DNA from: Selaginella tamariscina
Lineage: Eukaryota; Streptophyta; Lycopodiopsida; Selaginellales; Selaginellaceae
Assembly: GCA_003024785.1 (NCBI GenBank)
Contig: PUQB01000362.1
Span: forward strand, 192,432-256,431
Reading direction: 5' to 3'
Length of the DNA stretch: 64,000 nucleotides
Each line of letters starts with the position of its first letter. Within the stretch, counting starts at the first letter, position 1. The notes beneath the pieces were generated by a model. That model had not been told where the DNA came from. It searched no databases and saw only the letters and a list, made by a program, of their open reading frames with translations. The translations under genes and the position numbers were made by a program. Positions 1 to 12,408 of this stretch are shown here, in pieces.

Positions 1-441
1 CTGCTACCCAAGTGCAAGCATATGTTTCACACTTCCTGCATCGACATGTGGTTCTCATCCCATGCGACCTGTCCGATCTGCAGGAGCCCTGTAGCCGAGG
101 AGAAGACCGAAACGGAGCAGGTGCAAGCGGGATCGTCCGAGACGGAAGTCTCGTCCGGAGAGGAAGGTGCAGCTTCTTCCTCTGTTCCACATCTGGCTAT
201 AGATATGTCACAGGTGGCTGTGCCTGAAGAGCAACAAGAGACACAAGTAGCTGCTGCTCCTCAGAAGCCGCATTTGAGTTTAGATTTATCCAAGATAGCA
301 CCAGGGACCGTCGAGCAGCAGGAATTCAGGTCTCCTGTGATGGAAGGTCTGAGGAGTCTTAAGAGGCTTCTGAGCTCATCGTCTGCTACAACTGCGAGTA
401 GGAGATGGGAGGCTGCGTCGGAGCCACATACACCACAGTGA
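1..441 (+). CDS. RING-H2 finger E3 ubiquitin-protein ligase, ATL-like, 3' part
   Basis: The open frame begins at base 1 and ends at TGA 439-441, giving 146 residues; the 5' part of the gene lies outside the window. Residues 1-30 are the second half of a RING-H2 finger. Visible zinc ligands are C5, H7, H10, C13, C24 and C27 (CKHMFHTSC, then CPIC), with the Trp at residue 17 that is typical of plant ATL fingers. ATL proteins are membrane-anchored E3 ligases in which this finger recruits an E2; the N-terminal membrane segment and first zinc ligands are not visible here. The remaining ~115 residues are Ser/Glu/Gln-rich and look disordered, with two similar stretches around [10 protein letters not shown] and [10 protein letters not shown] that may be a short internal repeat. 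The family call is firm; substrate and exact subfamily cannot be told. A poly(A) signal follows about 90 bp downstream. Confidence 0.88.
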   Translation: MLPKCKHMFHTSCIDMWFSSHATCPICRSPVAEEKTETEQVQAGSSETEVSSGEEGAASSSVPHLAIDMSQVAVPEEQQETQVAAAPQKPHLSLDLSKIAPGTVEQQEFRSPVMEGLRSLKRLLSSSSATTASRRWEAASEPHTPQ

Positions 442-528
442 CGCGCAGCATTGTGAGGTCCGTGTTGTATAGAATTTTATTTTTTTTTTGCTAAAGCAGA
501 GTATATACTTCTACATATTCGAAACAAG

Positions 529-534
529 AATAAA
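529..534 (+). promoter_or_regulatory. Candidate poly(A) signal of the RING-H2 gene
   Basis: AATAAA lies 88 bp after the stop codon, in the expected place for 3' end formation. It is a simple motif match in AT-rich DNA, so support is modest. Confidence 0.4.
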
Positions 535-3006
535 CTTATGAATATTCTCTACTTGGATAATTGTACATACTCGGTTTGGGATTCTTCTTCTTCGTAATCA
601 GCATTTAATTAAAAAGGATTTTTATACTTATGCGTGTGTCAATAGCATTTAAACATCCATATAATTTTTATTAATTCCTTAATATTCTATTAATGGTATT
701 AAAAATTAAAATTATAAATATATATATATATATAGATAAGACTCTCCTGGACAACAATGCTCACTACATACGGTCGACACGGGTTAATATCAGAAGTAAG
801 GACCACACTAAATTGAGACATGGAGCTTTCAATGAGTTTGTTTGAGCTTGACTACTTTAAACTGTTCTAATCAAATAATTGCTTAATTAGTAAGTCAATT
901 TTTTAAGTTTAATATTTTAATTTTTATCTTAAATTCTTTAACTTTTAAAATTTTTAAACTAAACCGCTTTAACAATAAATTTCTTAGCTAATTATACTAA
1001 GTTTATGTTAATAATACTGTTTTGTAATAACAAAACGTTTATAATGCTTTTTTACTTGAATAATATATAAATGATGTGTGGTTGATTAATCTATCTAAAT
1101 ACACTTATGAGTTGATTAATTTACACATTTTCATAAGTGGAAATGCCACAACACGTTGAGAACACAATGATGTTCAGAAACAACCTCTAAAAATAATTGT
1201 TTAATTGTTACATGTTGAATAGTGGAGGCAAATTATTTATATTTGAACCTTCTTTATAATATTAATTGAAAAAAACAAACAATAGTGTCTTCTAAAGCAA
1301 TACTGTTGTTTAATAACTGTAGCAAGGAAGAAGAGAATTTTACTTTGTTTACATATACAAGTTGTTTAAATAGTTTATTTGACTTTTTTTTTTAGTCTTT
1401 ATTATATAATTTGTTTATTTTAAATAGTTTTATGAACATTCCTATAAAAGAATGAACTTAAACATAATTAATATAATCCAAAGATTTTCTATATATAAAC
1501 TAAGAATGAACATATGAATATGATCATCTTTTTATATAATAGACTTTTTAAGTCAATATAAATTGTCAAATTTAAACAGTATAAAGATGTTTACATTTGT
1601 GAGTCATTCAAACACTTATTAATTATTAACAAGTAAGAAGGTTCTAGAGTAGCAACTACATATACAAGTTGTTTTGAATTTCTTATTTATCTATTATTTA
1701 ATAGGAATTTATCATATAATGTCTTCTTTGGCCTTCAACGTCAGCCATAGATAATCTTTAAATTTAAATAAACTAACAAGCATATTCAAAAGTTAAAATA
1801 TTTTCAATACAAAGTTTTTAATATTTATAATTAAATTATTAAGTTAATATTTATTAATATCTAATATGTTTCATAAATCAATAAGTTTCAAGACATATTT
1901 ATGATTCATATTGAATCATATATGTGCATTTTTAACCATATATATTTTCTATACACACGCGCACACAGACACATTGATACTGATCATTAAATATTAAATA
2001 TTTTCTTATATTTTTTAATGTATTTAAATTTAGTTTAAACTCTAAATAAACACATTCATATTCGTTTGTAAACATTTTAATAATATATTAGCATACATAA
2101 ATTTTTAATTAAAGTATACATTGCACTTTCATTAAAGCATATCCAGATTCTTTTGAACAAAGACGGTCTAGGTTTGAATGCAACACCCAAAGAAAATTCC
2201 ATTTACTATATAAAAGTTTGAAGTCCAGTATGTGTGTGTATATGAGAGAAATGTATGTGTTAAAATACTAAAAACAAGGTCTTGATATGTTTAATAATTA
2301 TTCACTTAATAGATTATTATTATCATTATATACACACAAATTGTATTTATGCAAAATTGTAAATAACAAATCGATTTAATAAAACAAGATGAAACACTGC
2401 TCAATATTCTTAACGATGGTATTAAAAACTAAATAAATATAAATTCTTAAATATGTTATTTTACTAGTCAAATGACTATTAATACATTGTTTTTTTTTAT
2501 ATGTATATATATATAAATATATTTTCTCATTTCACTATAATATATTTATATTGTATTTTATTTGATACATTAATATTTATAAAATTTAAATGATAACGTG
2601 TAAAACATGGAGCTTAACTATTTAATTATAAAATTGAGTGGCCTGCACTCAAAACCTAAAAAATAATTTCATCCATGTGGTCAAGCTGTTTTATATTCAA
2701 AGAAGAGTGAGGACGAAGATACGAATATTCTTTAACTAGATATTGTTGTTTTTTTTCAAATTCACTTTTAAAAAGTCGAAGTGGAACCAAACTGTTTTAA
2801 CTCTTTTGCATTGAGTGCAAATAACCTTTTTATTTGAAAAGAAAGTTCTATACAAAAGGAAGAGTACATATTTTAATTTAAAAAAATGTATTATACAGCT
2901 TCTTCTAACTGCATAACTACTAAGAAATATATGTTGAATCAGTATGAAAACATATAATGTTTAATCATCATTCTAAATTTAAACTAGAGTACTACGGTGC
3001 ACGGTA
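535..3006. other. Gene-free AT-rich intergenic DNA
   Basis: No open frame with protein-like composition is seen on either strand. The stretch is A/T runs and short TA and TG repeats. No tRNA or other RNA gene was recognised. Confidence 0.6.
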
Positions 3007-3125
3007 GTGTGTGTGTGTGTGTGTGTGTTTTCGTGTGTGCGTGCGCTAGCAACGTTTTTGCACATGATAACAATGTATGAGAGTACATTTTACCAGTTAG
3101 TAAGAAGAACCTGAACTTCATTTGT

Positions 3126-3179
<54 letters not shown>
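3007..3179. repeat. Compound microsatellite (GT)n ... (GT)n(GA)n
   Basis: Two GT tracts (3007-3028 and about 3123-3157), the second passing directly into a GA tract ending near 3179. The apparent open frame across it encodes only dipeptide repeats and is not a gene. Confidence 0.9.
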
Positions 3180-3181
<2 letters not shown>

Positions 3182-3243
3182 AAGAGACAGAGAGACATTT
3201 TGAATCATATACAATTAATTGCATAATAAAATCAATAGTTTTT

Positions 3244-3691
3244 GGAAAAATTACATTTATATCCTGAAAGTTATTATATTTACATATATATCTTTAGAAA
3301 TTTTATATTTACATATATACCCTTGAAAAACTTTAATTGTAATATTTTGACTTTTAAAATAACAATTATAATTAAAAATATATTTTCAATTCATAATATA
3401 TTCCAAACGAAATAATTAAAGTTTATTAAGTGTTAAATATCAAAAATTATCATAGTAAAAAATGGAATATTTTTTTAAAATATTGTGATATATATGTTTA
3501 ATAGGTTTTATTTTGAACCTAAATATAATAAAATACAAATTAATTATAAATTTTTATTAATTTTTTAAAAATATTTTTAATTTTTAATTTTAAAATTTAT
3601 GAAATTTTAAATTAAATTTCAGAGGCATATATGTAAATATAAAATTATATGTAAATATGATAAATTTCAAAAGTATAAATATAATTTTCCC
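3244..3691. repeat. MULE-type MITE, single copy with long terminal inverted repeats
   Basis: The element starts GGAAAAATTACATTTATA and ends with the inverted form ...TATAAATATAATTTTCCC. Subterminal inverted sequence continues inward as repeated TTTACATATATA blocks. The core contains the phrases AAGTTTATTAAGTGTTAAAT and TAATAGG..TTTT that recur in all family members at 30.3, 41.4-43.8, 44.6, 54.6, 55.9 and 57.3 kb. It has no coding capacity. No clear target duplication is visible at this copy. Assignment to Mutator-like MITEs rests on the 9-bp duplication seen at the 30.3-kb copy. Confidence 0.65.
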
Positions 3692-4266
3692 TAATCTGTT
3701 CGGACGTAACTTGTGTGTATGAAATGTACATGTCATGCTTATAATATAGGTGTTTTTATATAGAATACAGTACTGAGTTAATATGATCGAGTCGTCTACT
3801 TAACTTATAAATATTTAAGGCCATTTTATAAATTTAAATTATAAACTTTTAGAATACTTTACTTATAATTTGAATTATAAAATATTATAAAATAAATATT
3901 GATTAATGTTGTTACTAACAAATGTTGATTTGGGGATGCCAGAAGTTTGGTATGTTTATAGAAATTTTAAATAGTAAAATTTTAGTATATGTGAAAGAAA
4001 ACCATTAAATATATTTGGGTTTAATTATATAAATGGCCAAAGTTTATAATTATAAGTTACTATATTTTATTAAACAAGTGCGAAGCGTTAAGAAGGCTTC
4101 TCAAATGAAGTTTTATTTCAAAGTTGTGGAACTTTCTCTGTGCGTGTGTCTGTGATACACACACACACACACATATCCATAACACAAAGATAATGTGTAC
4201 TAAACAGTAAGTTTATATTAAATTGGCAGTTTAGTAATTAAAATACATTTTATATAAAAGAATTAA
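3692..4266. other. Gene-free stretch downstream of the helicase gene
   Basis: This lies just past the 3' end of the minus-strand helicase gene, so its right part should be the 3' UTR. It is AT-rich, with a short CA tract near 4157-4172. No other feature is seen. Confidence 0.5.
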
Positions 4267-7200
4267 TCATCTACGGCTACATTCAAACGCACGGTGTCCA
4301 GATTTACCACACTTGTAGCAAGTCCCGGAGAAATTCCCATTCCCGGAGAAATTACCGCTTGAATAAGAATCGTAGTTTGAACCACCTCTAACCGGTAACC
4401 TTGGTGCTGAACTTCTACCATTAGTGTTAGTAAATCTGTTGGAATATCCTCCGGATCTGCTATCGAATCTAGAGGATCTTCTGCCGTACTGTGAAGGAGA
4501 CCTTTGGCTATCCTCCCATACATCGTGCAGGTTTGGCAGCTGCATCAAAAACATACACACATGTGTATACACATCCCCGTGTGTGTGTGTGTGTGAGACA
4601 GAGAGAGATGTACACACATGTTAAAGGCATTCTAGTTGCATGGTAAATATCTTCATCACTGAAATTGATGCACTATATGTACAAACGTGTGCAGTATCAT
4701 ATATCCATAAAATAACAAAGGCATGTGTGTGCGTGCATGTGTGTAAGAGAGAGAGAGAGAGAGGTGATGAAAACACAAGCACCTAATATAGGTGTATAGA
4801 CAGGGGTCACATCTGTACATGCGTCTCTCTCTCTCTCTCATAGATAATCGTAGAAGATTACCTCTTTGATTGCTTCAATAGTAGTGCCAGATGGAAAAGT
4901 CTTGCTTAGAAGATCCTTGGCTATGTCCTCCGGCAAATCAAACACGGCACCTTCAACCTGCAGTAAAGAAAAGAATAATATAAACACAATAACACACACA
5001 CACACACACACTGTATAAGTAACACAGTTAGTAAATGATAGTTTTCAATATATAACACATTATATATGCATGTTTATGGTGCGTGTTTTGTATATTATAC
5101 AAAATTAGCATCTTATATCGCTTTCATCAATAGTTAGATATATATATTCTTACGTTGGTTTCGTCAATAAGTTGAACTTTTCCCAAGTTATCGGCGGCTT
5201 TTTCATATATCTCCGCTATTGCTCCTACTACATGCCGTACAGCCATTGGTAGCCTGCCACCTGTGCGGGTAAACTTCAATGTGATATACCCCTGCAAAAT
5301 GAAACTCATTATATAACTGAAAAGAATTTTTACAGATATATATTTAACATGTATATCATATATCATACATACGCTAGCATAACGCATAAAACAACAAAAA
5401 AAAACATACACACGCACGTATTGTGTATTTCTTTGAATTTTGCTTGCATCTTTATATTACTAGAGAGAGAGGTCCTAAGTGAAAGCAAGAGATCTTATTA
5501 TCTAAGGTTCCTGTCTGTCTGTGTATGTCAGATACACATGCACATGTACGCATGCACGCATACACCAGGGGAAGCCAGAAACGTTGTCAAGAATAAGTGA
5601 GTCCACTTCTTATATCCATTCCTGGACCGTATAGTGTTCCTATACATGTGTGTGTACATAAATGTACATATGTTCGTATATATCAAAAGCGTTCTAGAAC
5701 ACGACACACATGTACACACTCAGACATATATGTATATCTGTATATGTGTGTGTGTGTTACCGATTCAAGAGAGATGAGAGATCTAGCAGGAGGGGGTTGG
5801 CTGAAGCCGCTCATGTGCGCAATGGCAGCAGCGAAGGCAGTTGCACCGTGTTCATCCAATAGCTTCTGAGCTGTGTCTAGAAAACATCTTGAAGCTCTGG
5901 ATGTACACTCTTTATTAGCTCCACTGCTTGCGCTGAAGAAGATTTCAACACCTGTTTACAGGCACTCACGTTAGAGCATGTGTGTGAGTATACATTTTGT
6001 ACTGTTGATATATCTTAACAAGATGTGTACAGTTCTATACTATTGGTTCTGTGTGTGTGCGGTGTGGCATAAATATTCTCTCTCTCTCTCTCACTCACTC
6101 ACACACACACGCACACAGAGATATATATACACACATACCCACACACACATGCAAATATTTTACATAGTATTTGGATTTACCAAATAAAACTAGAACAGAT
6201 TAAAGAAAAGGCTAGTAAGGGAGTGATGGCATGTTCACGAATACACACACGTATATGTTTACCTCCTCGAATAGGGTACATTTCTGAAGTGGAAACTGCA
6301 GCCTACGTCTCGCTCTATTTGTCTAAGTACACGTCTTTGAGCAGAGTCATATAATACTAAAGCACTCCCATCTTTTCCTGCTCGGCCTGTTCTTCCAGAT
6401 CGATGCACAAATGTCTCTGAATCTCGTGGTAAATCATAATGAATCACCTGCAAAACACATTGATTATATTAAGTTATATATCTAATTTTACTTAGTATAA
6501 ATAAGTTTTATTAATATAAACAGTAAGTTTATTTTGTTCTTTATATAATTGAATAATATATATAAAAATGTCATCTGCCGGAATTGATTTACTTTAATAA
6601 ACTTAATTAATACAACTATATATTAAACCATCAGTCTTCTCATTATTAAGAGTTTTTTTTATGAAAATGATTAGATATAAATAAATAAAAGCAATCAGAC
6701 TTACAAGATCAACGTCTGTGATATCTAGTCCACGAGCAGCAACATCGGTGGCAACTAATCAAAAACTTGCCTGTATACAAACAATATAGTTACAACATGC
6801 ACACGCACGCAGTACGCACACATACACACACACACACAGAGATTTGCCTTCGCGAAAAGCTGCTAAAGTTTCTCTCGCTGAAACTGTGCAATGTCCCCGT
6901 GTAGAGACTCACACCCAAGTGATCTGTTCATTGCCATTGAACCTCTTCTGCGTCCTTCTTTGTCTCTGTGAAGACAATCGTCTTTCCCCCTTTTCCATAC
7001 ACCTGATAAATTTAATGTGTTTTATTTGTGTCCGTATATTCATATTATTTACTTAAAGTCATATGAAAGTCCTGTGTGCTTGGAACTTTCACGTGCCCAA
7101 ATTAAGTACATCTGTTTGTTTTGCGTACATATATGTATGAGTGTGTATATAAAAAATATATGCCTATATACCGGTTGTTTTAGCAAATGTTAATATGTTA

Positions 7201-8833
7201 ATAATAATATTATACAACTTACAGTGATGACGTCACTGAGAATCTTCTTTTTGCCGGTTCTAGAAGCTTGAACAGCGTAAATTTGATGCCTTCAGCAAGC
7301 TTCTCATCTGCCTCTCCTATCTATAGTCATTCTCATCAGAAAGATGTGTAATATATAGATGCGCGCGCGCGTGTGTGTGTGTGTGAGAGAGAGAGAGAGA
7401 ACAAAGACACGTCTATACCATCTTGACCATAAAATTAATATTCATACAGACACATACGTCTCTGCCCGAAAATATATTGGAGGGCACTGTAATGGTTTTG
7501 TATCTTCCCATAACTTTCCTTCTCAGAGAAAATAGTTATCCAGCAAACGAAAGATAACATACACATACACCACCTATTCAATGTATACACCTGTGTATGT
7601 GTATATATTATGTATTACACGAGATATTCATAGTAAAATACATGTCTAACCAAAGTAAAGTTGTAGCGTGTATACTGCCACAACATACATAAACTACGTA
7701 TGGTGTGCGTATGAAGGAGAAGTGAAGGTTTATTGATGTACAAATACACGAACCTATGTATGTGTATATGTGTGTTTATAGATAACATATACATACATGT
7801 ATGTACTGTAGAATAACACATTCACTCCCTCACCCACACACAATCACATACACATATGCAACTATTAAATGATGAACAACATCTAGAAGAAACACATATC
7901 AAGTATACACAAAGACACGGACACACATAATACGTACGGATTCATTTATGTATACACATCCATAGATATGTGTGTGTGTGTGTATAAACTTACTAAATCT
8001 ATCGTGACGGGCTTATTTAAAAACTTCCTCGACAACTTCTGAACCCAAGAAGGCATTGTAGCAGAGAAGAGCATATTCTGCCGCTTAGCAGGCAGCTCCT
8101 CCATAATCCTCTCCACATCCTCCTCGAATCCAACGGCCAGCATTCGATCTGCCTCGTCCAAAACCATGTATTTGACGTTGCTGAAGTCTAGGCAACCCTG
8201 TTCTAATAAGTCAATTATTCTCCCGGGTGTTCCTACGGCGATGTCAACACCACGAGAGAGTGTACGCTTCTGTGACATCATGGATACGCCTCCGTATACA
8301 CATACTGTTTTAAGGTCTTTTCCAGAATCTATTGAATATTCATTATCAGTATATCATTATATCATATTATATATAAGTATATTATATTCAATATTATATA
8401 CATGTACATTACAACAAACTCCTGCTCCACCTGCTTTGCAAGCTCTCTCGTTGGTGCCAATATCAAAGCAGAAGGTCCAGCAGAGTATTTCCTGCATGAA
8501 CGCATATAATGTTAACAGGACTGAATATATGAATGCTAAGTCTTGAATATGCAATATATTGCATATATGGCACATACAAACATATAATCCATTAGTTACG
8601 TGTATGAATAAGTAACTTCTACATATAAGCATGCACACATACACGTTTTCAACAGATTAATAGAGACAATACGTACCTTTTGGAAGTTTTACGTTCCTTG
8701 TATATGTTGTCCATGATGGGAATGCCAAATGCTAATGTTTTCCCAGTACCAGTTTTTGCACGGCCGATTAAATCCACACCGTTCATTGCCGGCTCAAACA
8801 CTGCCCTCTGTACTCAATTCATCACAATTATCA

Positions 8834-8901
<68 letters not shown>

Positions 8902-9427
8902 AGAATATAAATATAGATAGGAGTGTATATATATATATACACATTCCGCTGCGATATGGATATAGACAAAATGCATATGCATATATATATATATATATAT
9001 ATATATAATGGAGTACCTGAATTGGGAACAATTGAGTGATACCACGTTCGGCAAGCCCATCAACAATCTCTTTTGCAACACCCAAATTAGCAATTGAAAG
9101 CTCATTGTCACCACTCTGTTCCTCGATCCCTTCATCTTCAATTTCTTCATCCTCGTCCTGTGAAGACTCATACAGTACCTTGCCGTCCTCTTCCTCGCTC
9201 TCTTCATTGTCGGCGGATTCAATGTAGCCTCTCAGGCGCCTCCGGTTGATGGCAATCTCTGCAGTAGTGGCAACTGATGATACCTTAGTAGAAGCCATGG
9301 ATCTCGTATTGTGCACCCTGTCATGCTCATCTTGTGTAAATCTCAGCCTGGAAACTGTAATTGAGGAGACAGAAGGAGACTTCCTGAGACTGGACTCGCC
9401 ATGAAGGATTTGCACTGCCGGGCGCAT
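4267..9427 (-). CDS. RH3: DEAD-box ATP-dependent RNA helicase, chloroplast RH3-like (12 exons; frame interrupted)
   Basis: Exons read from sequence and splice sites: 9427-9017, 8807-8677, 8491-8413, 8328-7994, 7320-7223, 7002-6848, 6770-6705, 6447-6263, 5951-5761, 5291-5154, 4957-4862, 4539-4267; about 720 codons. Exon 1 gives a Ser/Arg-rich, transit-peptide-like start, an acidic stretch and the Q motif (LFPIQ). Then follow AKTGTGKT (I), PTRELAKQ (Ia), TPGR (Ib), DEAD (II), SAT (III), VFTETK (IV), ARGLD (V) and [10 protein letters not shown] (VI). Exons 9-11 form a GUCT-like region; exon 12 ends in a CCHC knuckle, [14 protein letters not shown]. This order is that of plant RH3, which acts in plastid group II intron splicing and 50S ribosome assembly. 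Small deletions break the frame: exon 3 donor, exon 5, exon 6 (two), exon 7 (2 nt), exon 8 and exon 9. Exons 1, 2, 4 and 10-12 are intact. The gene may be decayed, or the assembly may carry homopolymer errors. An upstream in-frame ATG at 9487 is a less likely start. Confidence 0.85.
7361..7400. repeat. Intronic (GC)n(GT)n(GA)n microsatellite
   Basis: A GC tract runs into a GT tract and then a GA tract within intron 4 of the helicase gene. Confidence 0.85.
7401..7993. other. Rest of helicase intron 4; contains the breakpoint of the duplicated unit
   Basis: AT- and CA-rich intron sequence. From roughly 7.7 kb rightward it matches the DNA left of exon 4 in copies B and C (37.36 and 49.59 kb); to the left it does not. 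The edge of the duplicated unit therefore lies inside this intron. Confidence 0.55.
8836..8902. repeat. Self-complementary microsatellite (TC)n(TA)n(GA)n in intron 1
   Basis: A TC tract, a TA tract and a GA tract follow one another so that the whole block is its own reverse complement and can fold as a hairpin or cruciform. Counterparts sit at the same place in all three broken gene copies (26416-26525, 38520-38585, 50799-50881). Confidence 0.9.
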
Positions 9428-9530
9428 TGAAACGAGAAGCCATGCTTTGCATGAACCCTTAAACCCCACTTGATATATCCTGTACAAGGCTGTGGTTGTG
9501 CCACGTGTCGGCTTTAGGGCTTTGTTTCAT
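9428..9530 (-). promoter_or_regulatory. Helicase promoter/5' UTR with G-box and telobox-like motifs
   Basis: A perfect G-box CACGTG lies at 9502-9507 inside CCACGTGTC, with TTTAGGGC beside it. A degraded telobox (AACCCTTAAACCCC on the + strand) sits just upstream of the start codon. Teloboxes with nearby G-boxes are common in promoters of plant ribosome-biogenesis and plastid housekeeping genes. The same motifs recur at the three duplicated copies, where the telobox is less degraded (CCCTAAACCCC). Confidence 0.55.
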
Positions 9531-9624
9531 AAAATCAAATCTTATAAGATTACGAATGTGTATCTTGTGTCTTTAAATTATAGTTATGAAAAAGAAAAAA
9601 ATGGAATTACAAAGCATATATATA

Positions 9625-9657
<33 letters not shown>

Positions 9658-10499
9658 TATACAATACACAGCATAGACACACACACATACACCATATACA
9701 TATGAGCATAATATATAAAGGCTCGTAAGTATATTTACACACACACATATTCACACATATATGATAAAGCATATACGGATATTATATATTTGTGAATGGA
9801 TATATACAGTGACAATAAAATTATAACTTAAATAATTATTTTTATTAAGATTTATAAGTTTTTTATAGCTTAAACAATAATTTTTATTATATATTACAAC
9901 TTTAAAGAAATTTAGTTATAATTTATAGGTATTTATAACACTTAAAATTTTTATTATAAATTATAAATATTTAAAATTAAATTTATAACTTAGTACATAT
10001 TGCATGTACTTATACAGAAACATATATACTAGTCCGGTGAATTCAAATGTACAATTTACATACGTCCTTATTTATACATGCTTTATGATATACATGTGTG
10101 TGTGCGCTTGCATGAGTTATTTTATGAATATGTGTGTGTTTGTGTGTGTACTTATATATGTGTGTGTGTGCATGCATTTTTATATAATATTATATGCTTT
10201 CAATTAATTTTTTAATAACTAAATTAACAATATATAATAAAATTTATTAATAGAAAGTAATTTAATATATTTAAAGAATATTATTATTCATATGTATTCA
10301 AACATAAATAATAAAAAATCAAAAGATACTGATAATAAATTTTAGAGTTTGAAAATATATAATGCTTAAAAATTAAGTTATATCATACCAAAATACACTT
10401 TGGAATATAATGTATATATGGAAGAATATAAAACATACATATTAACATACGTGGACACATACATTATGTGTGTGCATGTATATACATATATATGTGTAT
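9531..10499. other. Gene-free upstream flank, repeated in every unit
   Basis: This is AT-rich DNA with TG and TA tracts and no coding signal. It is collinear with 27061-28030, 39870-40780 and 51470-52340, so it is part of the duplicated unit. Confidence 0.6.
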
Positions 10500-11141
10500 A
10501 AGTCAATATATGTGCATATATACACATTGACACATCTATAAATTAATTTAAAAATTATTAAACAATTTTTTATTAATTTGTTAAAGATGATGTCACATTT
10601 TATATATAATTTTATTGTTGTTAAAAAGTCGTTAAAAACTCACTTGTTAATGACTAATTTGTTTTGTGAAATCAAAAATATTAATATTAATCGTTAACTG
10701 TAAAGTTCATGAATCGAATCATGAAAAAATAAAATTCAATCTTCGTTACACGATCTTTTAAATATATACATTAATGCAATTTGACTTTTATAACATCTTT
10801 TTTTTACAATAACCTATATTATTCTCTTTATTTGTGTGTATGTTTTTCTTTTTGCAACTTGTATTACAAATGAAAATGAAGGGAGAGTTATGGACATTAC
10901 CAATTAAAAACCTTGCACATTTAAAAGAATTATAACTTAACTCTCAAAATCATGTATATTTAATTTCAATGTAATAATGATTTTCATATTATATTATAAA
11001 AAATTTGAATAACTTAATAATTGTGGGTGTGGCACTTTTAATCTTCTTGTCATTTACAACATGAAAAGTGTTTATAACAATAATAACATATGTGCTTGAA
11101 TTAAAACTATGATATTAATTTAAAAAATTCAATAATATTAA
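10500..11141 (-). repeat. Segment inverted relative to the other units
   Basis: The sequence from about 10.5 kb to the TIR element, continuing for a short distance after 12411, is the reverse complement of 28030-28830 in unit 2. The same segment is direct at 40.79-41.35 and 52.34-53.15 kb, and inverted again at 55.43-55.91 kb. It has no coding capacity. Confidence 0.6.
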
Positions 11142-12408
11142 TGTCCACTTTTCAATAGCACGTGGTTATTTGACTTTAATAAATTAAAAGAATGTTATGT
11201 AATTAATTATCACTATCATTGTGTTTTCCACTCAAGAAAGTGGTTAATTAAATTAAAAAAGAAATTATTAATACATAATTTTCATTTAACTGATTATTAA
11301 AGAGGTTTTTACATATATATGTTATACATAATGTATGTAACAAAGTGTACCTACTCAATATGATTATTTAAAAAGATATGTTAAATTCCTACCTCTTTAG
11401 CAACTCTATTATTATATAAAATCATTAGTTACAAATTAAAAAAGAAATTATTAATACAACAATTTTATTTAACTGATTATTAAAGAGTGTTTTTACATAT
11501 ATATGTTATACATAATGTATGTAACAAAGGTGCACCTACTCAATACAATTATTTAAAAAGATATATTAAATTCCTACTTCTTTAGCGACTCCATTGTTAT
11601 ATAAAATCATTGGTTATAATTTATTAGTGTTTCTCTTTATATATATACATGATAATATATATACATACATATATATTACAAACAAACATGTGAATGTGTA
11701 GAGAAAAGAAAGATTTATTATTATTACATACTCTACATGTGATTATTATATGTATATATATAATACATACATATATAATTATATAGTTATGTACATATAT
11801 ATGTATGTCTATTTATACATAAAAATTATTAATTTTGATTATTTATTAATTATACTTATAAGGAGATCTTTTCTCTCTCACTTTCTCTTTCTTTCTCCCT
11901 CTATATATATTATTATATATATATATATATAGATTTCTATACATATGTAAATTAATGTTATACATTATATGTATATATTTAAATTTAAATATAACATTGT
12001 ACATGTTTTTATTAATTTCTTATAAAACTCATGTTATTTTTAATAGTACATGGTAAGTCTAAATGAAATAATATTAATTATATAGAGAGAGATACACTTA
12101 TGTTATATACAAGAGACTCTTAAAATATTATGCATATTATCCACATTAATGCATTTGCTGATGTTCTTTTTATAAAATAAGACACCCTTGCACATTATTT
12201 TATTTTTCATTAGAAATTAAAAATATAAAATCTAATTCAATAATCTTGATACACATGTTATTTAATTATGCTCGGTAACCATACTGATTATTTAATTACT
12301 ACCACAAAAGTCAAGTAAGTGCCATATAAATTATAAATAATAAATAACTAGTAAATGGAAAAATAAATTTATAGTAAATTTTAACCACCCGCTAGTGAAA
12401 AGTGGGCC
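11142..12408. mobile_element. Non-autonomous TIR DNA transposon, PIF/Harbinger (Tourist)-like, 1267 bp
   Basis: The termini are imperfect inverted repeats of about 27 bp: left TGTCCACTTTTCAATAGC, right end reverse complement GGCCCACTTTTCACTAGC. They are flanked by TAA at 11139-11141 and 12409-12411. The inverted paralogous segment in unit 2 (about 28030-28095) carries the uninterrupted sequence, so the 3-bp TAA duplication is confirmed inside the window. TAA/TTA duplications with GGCC-type ends are characteristic of PIF/Harbinger elements. No transposase frame is seen. A relative occurs at 39100-39860. Confidence 0.65.
11251..11616. repeat. Tandem duplication, 183-bp period, two copies
   Basis: The block starting AATTAAAAAAGAAATTATTA at 11251 begins again at 11434 with a few differences. 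It lies inside the TIR element. The relative in unit 3 (39.1-39.9 kb) appears to have a single copy. Confidence 0.8.

Noticed and set aside
2984-3214. Open frame across TG/GA microsatellites, minus strand
   Set aside because: The residues are only Thr-His and Ser-Leu dipeptide runs dictated by the microsatellite.
5349-5869. Plus-strand frames overlapping the helicase gene
   Set aside because: They are antisense to confirmed minus-strand exons and introns and have low-complexity composition.
8166-8546. Plus-strand frame opposite helicase exons 3-4
   Set aside because: It is the antisense of exons with a clear DEAD-box protein on the minus strand.
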